NCBI RefSeq assembly: GCF_036588685.1
Contig: NC_086379.1
Span: 19,887,862-19,951,861 of the forward strand
Length of the DNA stretch: 64,000 bases
Direction of reading: 5' to 3'
Source of the DNA: Mytilus trossulus
Taxonomy: Eukaryota > Mollusca > Bivalvia > Mytilida > Mytilidae
The position numbers and the translations under genes were made by a program. Position 1 is the first letter of the stretch, and each line of letters begins with the position of its first letter. The notes beneath the pieces were generated by a model. It worked only from the letters and a program-made list of their open reading frames with translations. It ran no database searches and was not told the origin of the DNA. This document shows, in pieces, positions 21,059 through 33,167 of the stretch.

Positions 21059-21903
21059 GGTAAGGGTTCCGCGGAACCCAGTGTCTCGCCTACTTTTGCT
21101 GTAAATTGCAACAAAAATGAGGAAAAAAATAAATAAAAATGTTCCTCTTGGTACTATCTTTTGATTGTAAGAAGCTTCTGGCAAAGTTTGGTAAAAATCC
21201 AGGATAGTTTATGAATCTTATAAATGTTTTAAAAAAATTAACTGCAGACTATGTATTAATGTTAACTGAAAGAAAATCTAAGTCCATTTAAAAGTAAAAT
21301 ACGGAAAAAATGGATTTATCTTTTTTACAAAATTTATTTCTGGATACTATCTTATGATCACAAATAAGCTTCTGTTCAAGTTTGGTACAAACCCAGGATA
21401 GTTTAAGAAAGTTATCAAGCTTTAAAAACTTTATCCACAGAGTAAAGTTAGTGGTTCCCTGCAGAAAATCTAAGTCCATTTAAAAGTAAAATACGGAAAA
21501 AATGGATTTATCTTTTTTACAAAATTTATTTCTGGATACTATCTTATGATCACAAATAAGCTTCTGTTCAAGTTTGGTACAAACCCAGGATAGTTTAAGA
21601 AAGTTATCAAGCTTTAAAAACTTTATCCACAGAGTAAAGTTAGTGGTTCCCTGCAGAAAAACTAAGTCCATTTAAAAGTAAAATACGGGGAAAATGGATT
21701 TATTTTTTTACAAAATTTACTTCTGGATTCTATCTTATGATCATAAACAAGGTTCTGTCCAAGTTTGTTAGAAATCCAGTAGAGTTTAAGAAAGTTCTTA
21801 AAATTTCAAAATTTTAACCACACAGTGAATATTTGTTGACGACGCCGACAGAATATAGCTCGCCTAGTCTCGCTTTTTCGACTAAAGTCGAAGGCTCGAC
21901 AAA
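21059..21903 (+). mobile_element. Pearl / Helentron-like non-autonomous element with four ~192-bp monomers and palindromic ends
   Basis: The left end has the perfect palindrome GGGTTCCGCGGAACCC then AGTGTCTCGCC. The right end has TCTCGCTTTTTCGACTAAAG followed by TCGAAGGCTCGAC, a hairpin. Between them are four monomers with landmarks CTGGATACTATCTTATGATC and CAAGCTTCTG near 21148, 21339, 21531 and 21723. Monomers 2 and 3 (21288-21479, 21480-21671) are almost identical over 192 bp, and both encode the same spurious 63-codon frame. The element interrupts a family A copy. The left flank / tandem core / right flank layout is that of bivalve 'pearl' elements. Confidence 0.75.
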
Positions 21904-21904
21904 A

Positions 21905-22250
21905 AGGGAGAAGGTTTGGTACCATTAAAAACGTTTTATTCCACCGCAAATGTTTGCACCTGTCCAAAGTCAGGAATCTGATGTACAGTAGTTGTCATTT
22001 GTTCATGTAATTTATATGTGTTTCTAGTTTCTCATTTTTTATATAGATTAGACCGTTGGTTTTCCTGTTCGAATGGTTTCACACAAGTAATGTTGGGGCC
22101 CTTTAAAGCTTGTTATTCGGTGTGAGCCAAGGCTCCTTGTTAAAGGCCTTACATTGACCAATAATGGTTTACTTTTATAAATTGTTTTTTGGATGGAGAG
22201 TTGTCTCATTGGCACTCACACCACATCTTCCTATATTTATATAAAAAGGT
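21905..22250 (-). repeat. Family A, main part of the interrupted long copy
   Basis: Continues from 21058 after the inserted element: GAAGGTTTGGTACCATTAAA, GCACCTGTCCAAAGTCAGGA, TAGACCGTTGGTTTTCC, GTGTGAGCCAAGGCTCC, TGGAGAGTTGTCTCATTGGC. This shows that family A can be about 390 bp long. Confidence 0.8.
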
Positions 22251-22405
22251 TTTACACTTCTGTGATTGATTTGAATCATTCTTAAGTTTTAGCTTACCAC
22301 TAGTATTTGTGTTTATCTTAGGTCACAAAACTGTCAAAAGTTAATCCTATGCAAGTCTCACTTTAACTAAATAATAAACATTTAAAACTGACACCTTTCA
22401 GTTAC

Positions 22406-23963
22406 TTGTGGGGGTTCATTCAACCTATGCCAACATTTTAAAATTAAGGTATAATATTGTGTGAAAAAATGTTGGCATAGGTTGAATATTTTTTTACAGA
22501 TTAAGTGTAATAAAAACATAAATTAATTAGGGGCTAATTAATCTACAGACAGTTTAAACCTAGCATTGATGTTTACTCAATATACAATTTTTTTTACAAG
22601 TACTAGTGAAAATGTAGGTAATTCTTTGTGTTGAGGATCTCTATTTCATAAAGGAATAAGTTTAAAATTAGTATAATGAAATGATGGGGAAAAAGGGATT
22701 TTATGAATTTTTATTCAAGGAACAATCATCTAGTCATGTTGAATATATATGAGTGTCATTTTCATGAATAATATAGAAATATTTGATAAAAATATTCCAT
22801 TTTATGTAAAATAGATTCCTTAAATTAAAATGGCATACACCACTATCGAAACTCATGAATTTCATAGATACTGACTCATGTGAAATATCTATTTTAAATG
22901 TTCACTATTAATTCCATCACATTCAGAGAATAAGACAAATTTCACTAATATGATTGCCTCAAAAGTCATACACGCGTCGGCGGTGGCATCGTCCACAATT
23001 ATTCACTCTGTGGTTAAAGTTTTTGAAATTTTAATAATAACTTTCTTAAACTATTGTGGATTTCTACCAAACTTGGATAGAAATCTTGTTTATGGTGACA
23101 TGATAGTATCCAAAAGTAAATTTTGTAAAACAAAAAATCCATTTTATTCATATTTTGCTTATAAAAGGACTTAGTTTTTTCTACCAGGAACATTACATTC
23201 GCTCTGTGGTTAAAGTTTTAAAAAATTTAATATCTTTCTTCAACTATCCTGGATTTGTATCAAACTTGGACAGAAGCTTGTTCTTGATCATTATATAGTA
23301 TCCAGAAATAAATTTTGTAAGAGAAACTATCCGTAAAACAAAGCAAATAAATAGTGCAATGTCCAACTGGAAAGTTGCTGCCTATAAATGAACCAAATAA
23401 TCATTTTTTTTTAAATATTTTTTAAAATTTTATATTGCAAAATTAATTTGATTAAAAAAAAAGGTTTCTGTTGAAGTATGTTATATTTGTATATTCTGTT
23501 GCTTGTGAAGTATGTTTCATATTATATTCAACAAAATAATGAGGAAGAAATTTTTTTTTTAAAATCGTTCTTTTTTTAAAAAATTGTTAAATTTAAACAT
23601 TTTTTTGTCACTTTCTTCTCAAGTATTGTTATGTGATTAATTTTTAGAAACTTAGTCTAATTTCATTTTTACAATAATTTAATATTTATTTCAACTTAAT
23701 TTTTCTTGTATCAAGCTTTAGGGTTCTTTTTTTACAATTTGTCTTTTTATGACTTTTTATACCTTCATTTTTTACTACAACACAATTTTGCAAATACTAA
23801 ATATTTTTGTTTGTGAATTTTTAAAGAGTAATATTAAATGCTCAAATATACCGACTGTATTTTACCTTTTATTAATTAATAATTCTTATAACAACACCTA
23901 TTGTATTTTGTTTGTAGGCATAGGTTGAATATATTTTTATCAAATGTTGGCATAGGTTGAAGA
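22406..23963. mobile_element. ~1.56-kb element bounded by inverted TTCAACCTATGCCAACATTT
   Basis: The 20-bp sequence starts the element near 22411, and its reverse complement ends it near 23961. Two more copies of the reverse form lie inside, near 22468 and 23920. The first of these makes a local hairpin with the left end. The interior is AT-rich and contains two reversed pearl-type monomers (22950-23340). No coding content recognised. No clean target duplication seen. Confidence 0.6.
22950..23340 (-). repeat. Two reversed pearl-type ~192-bp monomers
   Basis: CACTCTGTGGTTAAAGTTTT, ACTTTCTTAAACTAT, CCAAACTTGG and ATGATAGTATCC are the reverse complement of the monomer landmarks at 21340-21720. 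The unit repeats at 23195-23320. The 22950-23174 open frame is a by-product. Confidence 0.65.
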
Positions 23964-24000
23964 CACCCTTGTGGGGCAAGCACAGAAGTATTTAAAAACT

Positions 24001-24433
24001 AGAGGCTCTAAAGAGCCTGTGTCGTTCACCTTGGTTTATGTGAATTAAACAAAGGAAGTAGACAGTTCTTGCCAAAATTGTGTTAAGGTGATTGTGATGT
24101 GTACATCTTACTTTACTGAACATTCTTGCTGCTTATCATCTCTATCTATAATGAACTTGTCCGTGTAGTTTCAGTGGAAAATGTTAGTAAAAATTTACAA
24201 ATTTTATGAAAGTTGTTAAAAATTGATTATAAGGACAATAACTTCTTAGGGGGTCAATTGACTATTTTGGTCTTTTTGACTTATTTTTGAGTCTTAAATT
24301 GCTGTACATTATTGCTTTTGGCAGTTTATCTCTATCTATAATAATATTCAAGATAATATCCCAAAACAGCAAAATTTCCTTAAAATTACCAATTTAGGGG
24401 CAGCAACCTAACAACGAGTTGTCCGATGCATCT
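24001..24433 (+). mobile_element. Head of a second palindrome-ended element
   Basis: Begins AGAGGCTCTAAAGAGCCT (near-perfect palindrome) then GTGTCGTTCACCTTGG, and runs to CAACGAGTTGTCCGATGCAT. The same head occurs inverted at 25336-25784, so the two form an inverted repeat of about 430-450 bp. I recall this as a widespread bivalve repeat head. Confidence 0.65.
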
Positions 24434-25217
24434 AAAAATTTACTTCTGGATACAATCTTATGATCATAAACAAGCTTCTGTCCAAGTTTGGTACAAATCC
24501 AGGATAGTTTAAGAAAGTTATTAAAATTTTAAAAACTTTAAACACAGAGTGAATGTAATGGTTCCCCGCAGAAAATCTAAGTCCATTTAAAAGTAAAATA
24601 TGGAAAAAATGGATTTATTTATTTACAAAATTTACTTCTGGATACTATCTTATGATCATAATCAAGCTTCTGTCCAAGTTTGGTACAAACCCAGGAGAGT
24701 TTAAGAAAGTTATTAAAATTCTAAAAACTTTAACCACAGAGTGAATGTAATGTTTCCCCGCAGAAAAAACTAAGTCCATTTAAAAGTAAAATACGGACAA
24801 AATGGAATTTTATTTTTACAAAATTTACTTCTGGATACTATCTTATGATCATAAACCAGCTTCTGTCCAAGTTTGATACAAACCCAGGATAGTTGGAGAA
24901 AGTTATTAAAATTCTAAAAACTTTAACCACAGAGTGAATGTTTTGTTTCCCCGCAGAAAAAACTAAGTCCATTTATAGTAAAATACAGAAAAAATAGATT
25001 TTTTTTTTTACAAAATGTACTTCTGGATACTATCTTATGATCATAAACAAGCTTCTGTCAACGTTTGGTAGAAATCCAGTATAGTTTAAGAAAGTTACTA
25101 AAATTTCAAAAACTTTAAACCACAGAGTGAATATTTGTTGACGCCGCCGACAACGCCGACGACGACGGAATGTAGGATCACTTAGTCTCGCTTTTTCGAC
25201 TAAAGTCGAAGGCTCGA
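24434..25217 (+). mobile_element. 5'-truncated pearl-like element, four monomers plus right end
   Basis: Four ~190-200-bp monomers (CTTCTGGATAC landmarks near 24434, 24635, 24827, 25020). They are followed by ACGCCGCCGACAACGCCGAC and the same right-end hairpin as the 21-kb element (CGCTTTTTCGACTAAAGTCG then AAGGCTCGAC). The GGGTTCCGCGGAACCC left end is missing; the first monomer abuts the head at 24433. Confidence 0.7.
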
Positions 25218-25784
25218 CAAAAAATAGAACATAGGGGTAAAATGCAGTTTTTGGCTTTTAACTCAAAAACCAAAGCATTTAGAGCAAATCTGACAGGGTA
25301 AAATTGTTTATCTGGTCAAGATCTATCTGTTCTGAAATTTTTAGATGCATCGGACAACTCGTTGTTAGGTTGCTGCCCCTAAATTGGTTATTTTTAGGAA
25401 ATTTTGCTGTTTTGGGTTATTATCTTGAATATTATTATAGATAGAGATAAACTGTAAACATCAATAATGTACAGCATTCTAAGACTCAAAAATAAGTCTA
25501 ATGACCAAAATGATCAATTGACCCCCTAAGAAGTTATTGTCCTTCATGATCAATTTTTAACAATTTTCATAAAATTTGTAAATTTTTACTATTATTTTCC
25601 ACTGAAACTACACGGACAAGTTCATTATATATAGAGATAATTGTAAGCAGCAAGAATGTTCAGTAAAGTAAGATGTACAAACACATCACAATCACCTAAA
25701 CACAATTTTGTCATGAACTGTCTGCTTCCTTTGCTTAATTCACATATACCAAGGTGAGAGACACAGGCTCTTTAGAGCCTCTAG
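25218..25784 (-). mobile_element. Body and head of the AGAGGCTCTAAAGAGCC element, inverted
   Basis: Read on the minus strand it starts with the palindromic head at 25784 and continues through the same blocks as 24001-24433, then into ATGCTTTGGTTTTTGAGTTA and TGCATTTTACCCCTATGTTC. It ends where the pearl-like right end begins. Confidence 0.65.
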
Positions 25785-25970
25785 TTAAACTAGATACATC
25801 AATGATGATTGTGGCCAAGTTTGGTTTAATTTGGCCCAGTAATTTCAGAGGAGAAGATTTTTGTAAAAAGTAAACAACGACTGACGCAGGACGACGATGA
25901 CGACAAATGCTGGACGCCAAGTGATGAGAAAAGCTCACTTGGCCTTATAGGCCAGGTGAGCTAAAAATAA
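25785..25970 (+). mobile_element. Tail of the same element family, in plus orientation
   Basis: GATTGTGGCCAAGTTTGG, CAGAGGAGAAGATTTTTGTA and CGCCAAGTGATGAGAAAAGC lead to the terminal hairpin CTCACTTGGCC / GGCCAGGTGAG. It is joined to a head in the opposite orientation, so 24001-25970 is a chimera of at least three segments. The 25735-25938 minus-strand open frame is a by-product. Confidence 0.6.
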
Positions 25971-26446
25971 GTTCAAAACATGTATGTCTATAATTAAGAA
26001 AATTCAAATCTTCAATTAACATTAGAAACAGATAGAATAAGACTAGATTGATTTCTAATATTTATTGAACAACAACATGTCTATAACTATCAGCACAAAA
26101 TACAGATCTAAACATGTATAAACTACTGAATATGGCAGCAAAGTTTTCAACAAGCAATAACAGCACAAATAACATACACATATAACACAAATTATAAATG
26201 TAATAGTAGGTTGGAAATTTTAGTAAATAATCAAATATACCTGGCACATTTAAATTCCATCTCTTGAATCTTTTCACATGTTTTATTTTTTAGAAGTGCA
26301 AGCTTTTTCTACATTTTCCCTAAGTTCAATTAACAAAGATTTCCATCTTCACAAAATATTAAGTTATGACATCTTAATGATTTAAATTGTGAAACCTGTA
26401 ATTTGTAATAATTACTAGAAAAATTATGAAATTTTTCTTCCCATAT

Positions 26447-26656
26447 ACTGTAAACCAACTTATTTTCGCGAGCGATTTATTTATGCAAGTAGAAAAATAA
26501 CACGAATATAAATCATCGCAATATGTCAATCTTTGATCTTTCCTTAATAAACTTCATCCACTAAATCAGATAATCGCGAAATTAAATAGCCGTGAAGTGG
26601 TCAAGAAAGGGTAAAACGTGAAATATAGTATACGCAAATATAAGTTGATTTACAGT
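26447..26656. mobile_element. ~210-bp MITE
   Basis: Begins ACTGTAAACCAACTTATTTT and ends AATATAAGTTGATTTACAGT. The arms pair over about 20 bp, with CGCGA-type motifs inside. A fragment starting ACTGTAAACCACTTAT near 63212 may be the same family. Confidence 0.7.
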
Positions 26657-27663
26657 TTCTGTGAAGCATTAACTGTTCATGTTGAATTTATTTAGATGAT
26701 AAAATTTGGAATAAGGAAAGCCAAAGATGCATTAATGCAGTCACTTTATCAAAATAAATAATGAAAAAACTCAAACCTTCTTAGATTAATACAAGATTTT
26801 GTTAAATATGGAGTTAAAAAATATCAGATGGAAAAAATCAAAATGTTTATAAATCACAATTTTAAATAATAAGTTATATTCTGTTCACTTTATAAACCAG
26901 TCCATGAAAAAACTAGTGCCATCAATCAATTTCCAAAGTTTTGTTATTTGTATGATATAACAAAACTTTCACCAACCTCTCAATTACAGCTATAAAAGTG
27001 AGATAAACAAAGACAATTGTCCACATACCAGAGTATTTACATATTTTTACTTAAATGCTATCAAACTATTTTATAATATCTAAATAGAATACACATTATA
27101 AACGGTCATACTTCTTGTAGGGCTAAAACACCAAAGTCAAATTAAATATTTCTTATAGTTATAACCAGTTGCAATTGATAGAATATAAGTGAGGAAGTTA
27201 TGCAGTAGATCGTTTCTAGTGTTCCTCACATAGAGAAATGTCCTTTTCGTAATTTCAATCTTAAAAATTTGGGACAAGAAAACGCCAACTTGAAACTTCT
27301 AAATCAGGTTTAGTGCCAAAAATCCTGACAAGTTAAATGTTGAGAATCAATTTATGAAAAACCAATCTACCACTGTTATATCATTTCAACATTCCCCCCT
27401 TTTCATAAAACTAATTACGAGTAAAAAATTACTAGTTTTTATATTTCAAGATAAGAGAATGCCATCTTTTCATGATCTTTTTGTTATCCCAAAACACTTA
27501 TTCATGAGTTATTAATGAAGAGATTTTGCAATATACGGGTATATAATAAATTTTAATGACATTCATAAATTCAACACAATAAGAATAAAGAACCTAACAT
27601 CAAGGTTTATAGTGGAAGTATAACTTATTCATGCACTGAATGCATATCATAGTTTAGAAAGTC
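26657..27663. other. No supported gene
   Basis: AT-rich intergenic DNA without recognised repeats or coding exons. Confidence 0.4.
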
Positions 27664-27666
27664 TTA

Positions 27667-28876
27667 GGCGTGTTCACATTGACCTAAACTCGGTGTTATG
27701 TTAGTGTAACTCACACATAAACTAAACATAATTACGTTCCCATTGATAAAACTCAATGTTTACATGTAGTTTAAATCATGTTTTGCCTACATGCAGTCGA
27801 TAGTCGATGTAGGCCTTGTGTAGGTTCAGTGTACACAAAACTAGGCATTCCGAACTGTAATTTTTCCATTTATACGTAAAAAAAGAAACGATTTTTATAT
27901 AAAATTGATACTTATAACACTTATTAATAAAGTTCTTTACAGAAATATTTGTCTAAACTTGATATATTTATTTGTTATAAAACACTTTACGTAGCCTTAT
28001 TAGCCCCTTATCAAGACTCATCCATCATCTTTGCCGAACACATAATTTATTAGAAAAGGTCTTCCCATATCGACTGGACGTACACACTTGACAGAAATAT
28101 TTGCCACTGGTATTTTTTCAAACAACGATTCACTCATTAATGCATTACTGAAAAAGGGTGAGGTTACTTGTTTATTTGTGTAGAATCTCAGATCCATTAA
28201 AATACAATTAGAAATAAAAAAAAATATCACCCTCTTCTTTTGCCAAAGAAAAACTTGTAGAAAAAATATCATTTGAAACAAACAGAAAAGATAGAAATGT
28301 ACTGATCCTTTAAATCACAATTCTTTTTCTCTGTCTATAAGCAAGCTGATGCAGCCTTTTTTTTAATGCGTAGTCGAAACATCTATAAACTACTGCAAAT
28401 CATCCAGAATTACTTTCTTAAAGGAGCAACCACTCTACTTTAAAAACAAAGGGGGGGGGGGGGTCTGAGTCCGAATTTTTTCTCGCGCGAAAGTTAATAT
28501 TCATTTCGATGATAGCAATTCAATATTTAACACTATAATGTATGGGGAAACTTTGGATTCAGAATATTTTTTCATTCTAATCATCTGTATGACCCAATTT
28601 TTTTTTAATCAAATTGTGGAAAAATCCATCCCCCTTTTTTTTAAAAGTCAAATGGTCGTTCCCTTACTGCTAGAAAAGTTGTTTGAAAGTTTGAATTCAG
28701 TTTCTACGTAATGAACATTTAAATGAAATATAGTTTTCAAGTGTGAACAAATCTTATGTACAGGTAACTAAACAAGGTGTATAGATGTGGACAAATCTTA
28801 TGTGAAACTAGTGTACAGTTCATTAAACCAAATGTAAACATGTTTACTGTACACGGCGTTTGGTGTGAACACGGCC
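27667..28876. mobile_element. 1.2-kb PIF/Harbinger-like non-autonomous element, TTA target duplication
   Basis: Starts GGCGTGTTCACATTGACCTA and ends GGTGTGAACACGGCC. It is flanked by TTA on both sides (27664-27666, 28877-28879). A TTA duplication with GG-starting ends is characteristic of PIF/Harbinger. No transposase recognised; the 87-codon minus-strand frame at 28018-28281 has no known motif. A second element is nested at 28421-28663. Confidence 0.65.
28421..28663. mobile_element. Nested ~245-bp MITE with a G-tract
   Basis: The left end AAGGAGCAACCACTCTACTT, followed by a run of about 14 G, pairs imperfectly with the right end AAAAGTCAAATGGTCGTTCCC. TTA flanks both sides (28418-28420, 28664-28666). 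Confidence 0.55.
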
Positions 28877-29014
28877 TTAATCAGAAAAGATATCTTAAAT
28901 CTTAAGTTTTCCCTATATTACTATAGTACCCTTCTGTGTGCAAAGAGAGACAACTCCAATGGACAAAATCGCATTGTAGTAAACTAATGCTTTTTGGATT
29001 TTCAAAATGTTTAA

Positions 29015-29287
29015 GGTGGTACCTAACACTACAGGGAGATAACTCTGTAAAATCAGCAGAACGTTTTAATGACGTTGTATTCATAAGGGAATATTAAGCT
29101 TCTCAATGATCAAAATTAGTGTTTGTCAAACTGCTATATAACCAGTGTAAATTTTCTGAATAAACCGTTGGTTCAAATTTTTTGCAATTTTTATATTTTT
29201 GTCAAAGGATTAAAGTAAATACTTGGTCAAAATTTTAAGAAAATTAAACGAGCCAAAATAATTTTAGTTAAAGTGTTAGGTACCACC
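29015..29287. mobile_element. ~273-bp MITE with TTAA flanks
   Basis: GGTGGTACCTAACACT at the left and AGTGTTAGGTACCACC at the right are perfect inverted repeats. Both ends are flanked by TTAA (29011-29014, 29288-29291). The TTAA target fits piggyBac- or Kolobok-type mobilisation. Confidence 0.8.
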
Positions 29288-29291
29288 TTAA

Positions 29292-32200
29292 ATTAATGAT
29301 AAACAGAATACAATTTATATGTCTAATAATACAAGCAATGACCATACTGCACCAGGGAATCATTATGGGAGTTTCTGCTGTACATTTGATATGATAAAAT
29401 CAATTCACAAATGAAAAAACATTATTTTACTGTAAAAAAAATTATCAAAATTCACTAACTGACCAAAAACAAGATGATATGACACATAATAAAACTGATA
29501 TGGCAAAACTGAGATTTGAATATATGGTAAAAGAATAATATATTATGTTTCTAATGTACTCTTCGAATGTCTTGCATTATCCCTCAAACACTATTTTTTT
29601 ATTTTTATAATTCATATAACCAATCCTAGCAAAGACAAAACTATTTTTTATAAATCAAACCCATTCTGTCTGTGTTTCGCCTAATTTCTGTAGATTATTG
29701 CAATTTTGAAGATAACAAAGTTACCATTTCAATTAATTCAATTACAATGGAAAGACAAAAATAAAATTATAATGTTATTCCATGCCTATTCATGCAGAGT
29801 TTTTTTAAAGGTTTATAAAATAAAACATTTGCTTCATTTTTAGATTCATTGCAAGAAACATGACATATTATCTATCACCGTAAATGAAGGGCATAATATC
29901 AATAAAGTCATCATGACATAAACAAAATAAGTACAACGTTAGCACCTTAAAACTGGTAAATTATAAATAAAATAATTGTTAACTGTAAAATTAAAATATC
30001 ACTAAATGGTCAAAAGTTTGTTTTAATAATAGAATATCACACTTGAGTATATATTGTTAGACATTTCAAAATAAAAAAAAAATTACTGAAATTTTTATTT
30101 CTAATGCCAATACAACTTTAAAATACATATAGATGTTTAATAAAAAAAATAAGACGTTAAAAGTAATTTAGGAAGAATGATTATATCTGGGATCTAAATT
30201 TTAACACTTTAATTCATTTTCTTTGTGTAAAAAGGTATAAAAATAATTTCACATCTTTTAAAGTAAAAATTGTTTGATATTTATATAAAGAATTATATTT
30301 TAAAAGTTGTTTAAAGTACATGTATGCCCCAGTTAGCTTGATTCCCTTAACATGAAATTAGATTGCTTGTTTCCATAACAATTATTCAGTTACTGCAAAT
30401 CCATTTTTTTTCCAACCAGATACCAAGTATAAATTTTGTTCACATTGTTAAATTGAAAATGCTTTTTTAAAAGAATCTTCTGTCATTCATTTTAATATCA
30501 TTTTGTAAACTTTAAAAAGAAAGACTAATGTGTTAAAAACAATACTAAGAAAGGAATATGCTCATATGGTTCAAAATCATTCTTAAATATGTCCCTGAAA
30601 TTTTGAATAAGTACAATAAACAATCTTTACCTCTCAGAGTACCCATGATTTTACCCTGCATGAAAGAGTGTCTACAAAATATAATCTCATAACTATACTA
30701 AAATGATCCTAAAATGACACACTAGTAATATTTTGGACAAACAGATCACCTCAAAGTTAAAAATGAACTATAATACAGACAAAAACAAACAATGCTGAGT
30801 TGTACGTAGCTACCAATAATGTATTTTTATACCTGCTAAAAAGAACACATATATATATATATTTATACCTATTTACATAATCAAAAAAATTATGCTTTTT
30901 GATACTGTCAGATCAACAATATATAAAAAGACCATCTGAAAGTATATCCCTTTAATTACCAAATTATCTCCCCTTTTTGAAAGTTATCAAAGGGAGGTAA
31001 TTTAATCATTTCTCTTCAATCCTTTGGTAACCCAAATGATTCCCCTATCTGGCACCACTCCATTCATTAATGCTTTAATCTTTTTCCTGTGATAAAATAA
31101 GTTCTCAAACATAGTCTTTGTACAAGACTGGTCAGTCAACTTTTATAAATTGGTCCATTAAAACAGGTATACAGAAAATAAATAAAGATTATGAGGTCAG
31201 ATTTTTAAACAGAAAATACCTGATGCTAGCAATATTGCTAAATGGTTTTCATTTTAATCCATCTTTTGATAAATCAAACAGTCAAATACATAAAATGAAA
31301 AAAATAACTGAAAAAAAAAATATGAAGTTATAGAAATAATGTTCTACATTTATGTACATGTGTATGAAATGATCTGTTAAAATGTATAGTTTTTGACAAA
31401 ACATGTTTATGACTTTATGTATACCTAAGAAATTACATATAGAAGTGTATTATAAAGTGTGGTGGAAACACCCTTATAAATTCCCAGCTTTGCAAATATT
31501 CTTTTCATGGCTTTAAGACATGTAAGGAGAGGCAGATTTGTAGATTGGTGTCGAAATAATTTTAACACCATTATTGTTTTTTAGTGTATTACTCAATTCA
31601 AATAAAATACCCCAAAACCACATGTAAAAATCAGTTTCAGAAAAATATTATAATCTTAAAACATTTTTCAAACGGTTCCTGAAATATCTTTTTAATTCTC
31701 AATATTGTATTCAAATGAAAATTGATTATTGGTATGAGAATTCAATTTAAAATCTTAAAGGTAATGTGATCACTTTAATTAAATGCAATTTTTTTTAGAT
31801 TTCCAAACCACATTCCAGACTAGAATAAAAAAAAAAACTGTTTTTCTTAAATAACAATGTACTTGACTTGTCAGACTTCAAGATACTCATTTGTAAGAAG
31901 AGCCCTTCTCTATTGTGGGCTCCATTAAAAGTTCACCTCAAACAAGTACAATATTTGGCTAAATTTTCAGCAGAATTAATTAGACTTAAAACATGCATAT
32001 TGCTACAAAAATGGCACAAACTGTCAAATGACTTTGTGGAAGCACAACCGGACAACAACCTATAATATTAAAAATACTTTCATTGCATTAATATAAAGAA
32101 TGATTTGATAGAAAAAAAAATGTATATATGTCTCTTGTTAATCAATTTTTAAAACAAGTACAAGTTCAGATTAATTTAAACTGTATCGTCTGCCTACTGT

Positions 32201-32849
32201 AGACAATCAACTCTAAATTTTCCCAAGATTTTTTTCAAGTTTTACTGCTTTATAGAAACAAAAACTATATTATATGCAAGTTTTAGCATAGAAAAAAAGT
32301 AATCCAAACAGAGAAACAGAACCATATTTAGAAATTTCTGCAACTTAATGACAACTCCAATTGTGGAAAGACAAAAAATTCTTAAGCTTAAATATTAAAC
32401 CAAGAAAGTAAATATCATGAAAAAAATTCCTAGGAACAATTGAAATCTTGTCTTTGTGTAGAAATCATCATAACAATGAAAAAAAGTCATATTCAAAATA
32501 TTCACAATAAATATAAATTGTTTTTTTAAGTACACGATTGATATGAGAAAACAAATCAGATCTAAATGGCATAGAAAGTGTATAGCACAATGTATATGTA
32601 ACAACATTTCAAACACAACATTTACAATGGCACAGCATAAAACATGGCAAACAGCAAAACCCTATATCTAGCAAAAGCACGAAGGTCAAACAACAATTGT
32701 TAAATGGAAGAGTATTAATAATGAATATTTATAATATACAATCATTTATATACATACAAATAGTACACAATCATTTATATAATTCTTGAAATATCATAAT
32801 CATTTCAAAAATCAATACAGTTTTAAATCACATAAAGTATACATATTTG
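29292..32849. other. Long AT-rich region, no supported gene
   Basis: Only short motif-free open frames. It contains an inverted repeat at about 30961-31008 (AAATTATCTCCCC pairing with GGGAGGTAATTT) and an (AT)n tract near 30848. The 3' UTR of the zinc-finger gene at 35153 could extend into this area on the minus strand; the sequence alone does not show where it ends. Confidence 0.4.
30961..31008. repeat. Short hairpin
   Basis: Arms AAATTATCTCCCCTTTTTGA and TCAAAGGGAGGTAATTT pair with few mismatches around a 6-nt loop. Confidence 0.6.
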
Positions 32850-32853
32850 TTAA

Positions 32854-33163
32854 GGATGCCCTGAAAATGTATCCAAACTCTTGGGAAAAAATTATCTTCT
32901 GCATTTTACCTGCAAATTTACCAGATATACTGTGTGAGTTCTAACTTTGTCAATAATTATAAACATGATAAAAAATTACACTTCTGACAAATTATTTTCA
33001 AATTATTGTTACCTAATATGTGTTTTGGTCTACTATTTTTTCTAAAATTCCCAAAACCTCTATAATGGTGGACACATACTGATAAGGTATATATTGAGAA
33101 AAAATTTCGATCTAAAAAATGAAAAATTTTAGATATTTTTTTAATTTTCAGTAGAGAGCATCC
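32854..33163. mobile_element. ~310-bp MITE with TTAA flanks
   Basis: Left end GGATGCCCTG and right end AGAGCATCC are short inverted repeats. Both ends sit at TTAA (32850-32853, 33164-33167). The interior is AT-rich with AAAAATTTT-type arms. It has the same target type as the 29-kb MITE but different ends. Confidence 0.65.
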
Positions 33164-33167
33164 TTAA

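Noticed and set aside
21288-21671. Two identical 63-codon minus-strand frames as genes
   Set aside because: They are monomers 2 and 3 of a tandem repeat in a pearl-like element.
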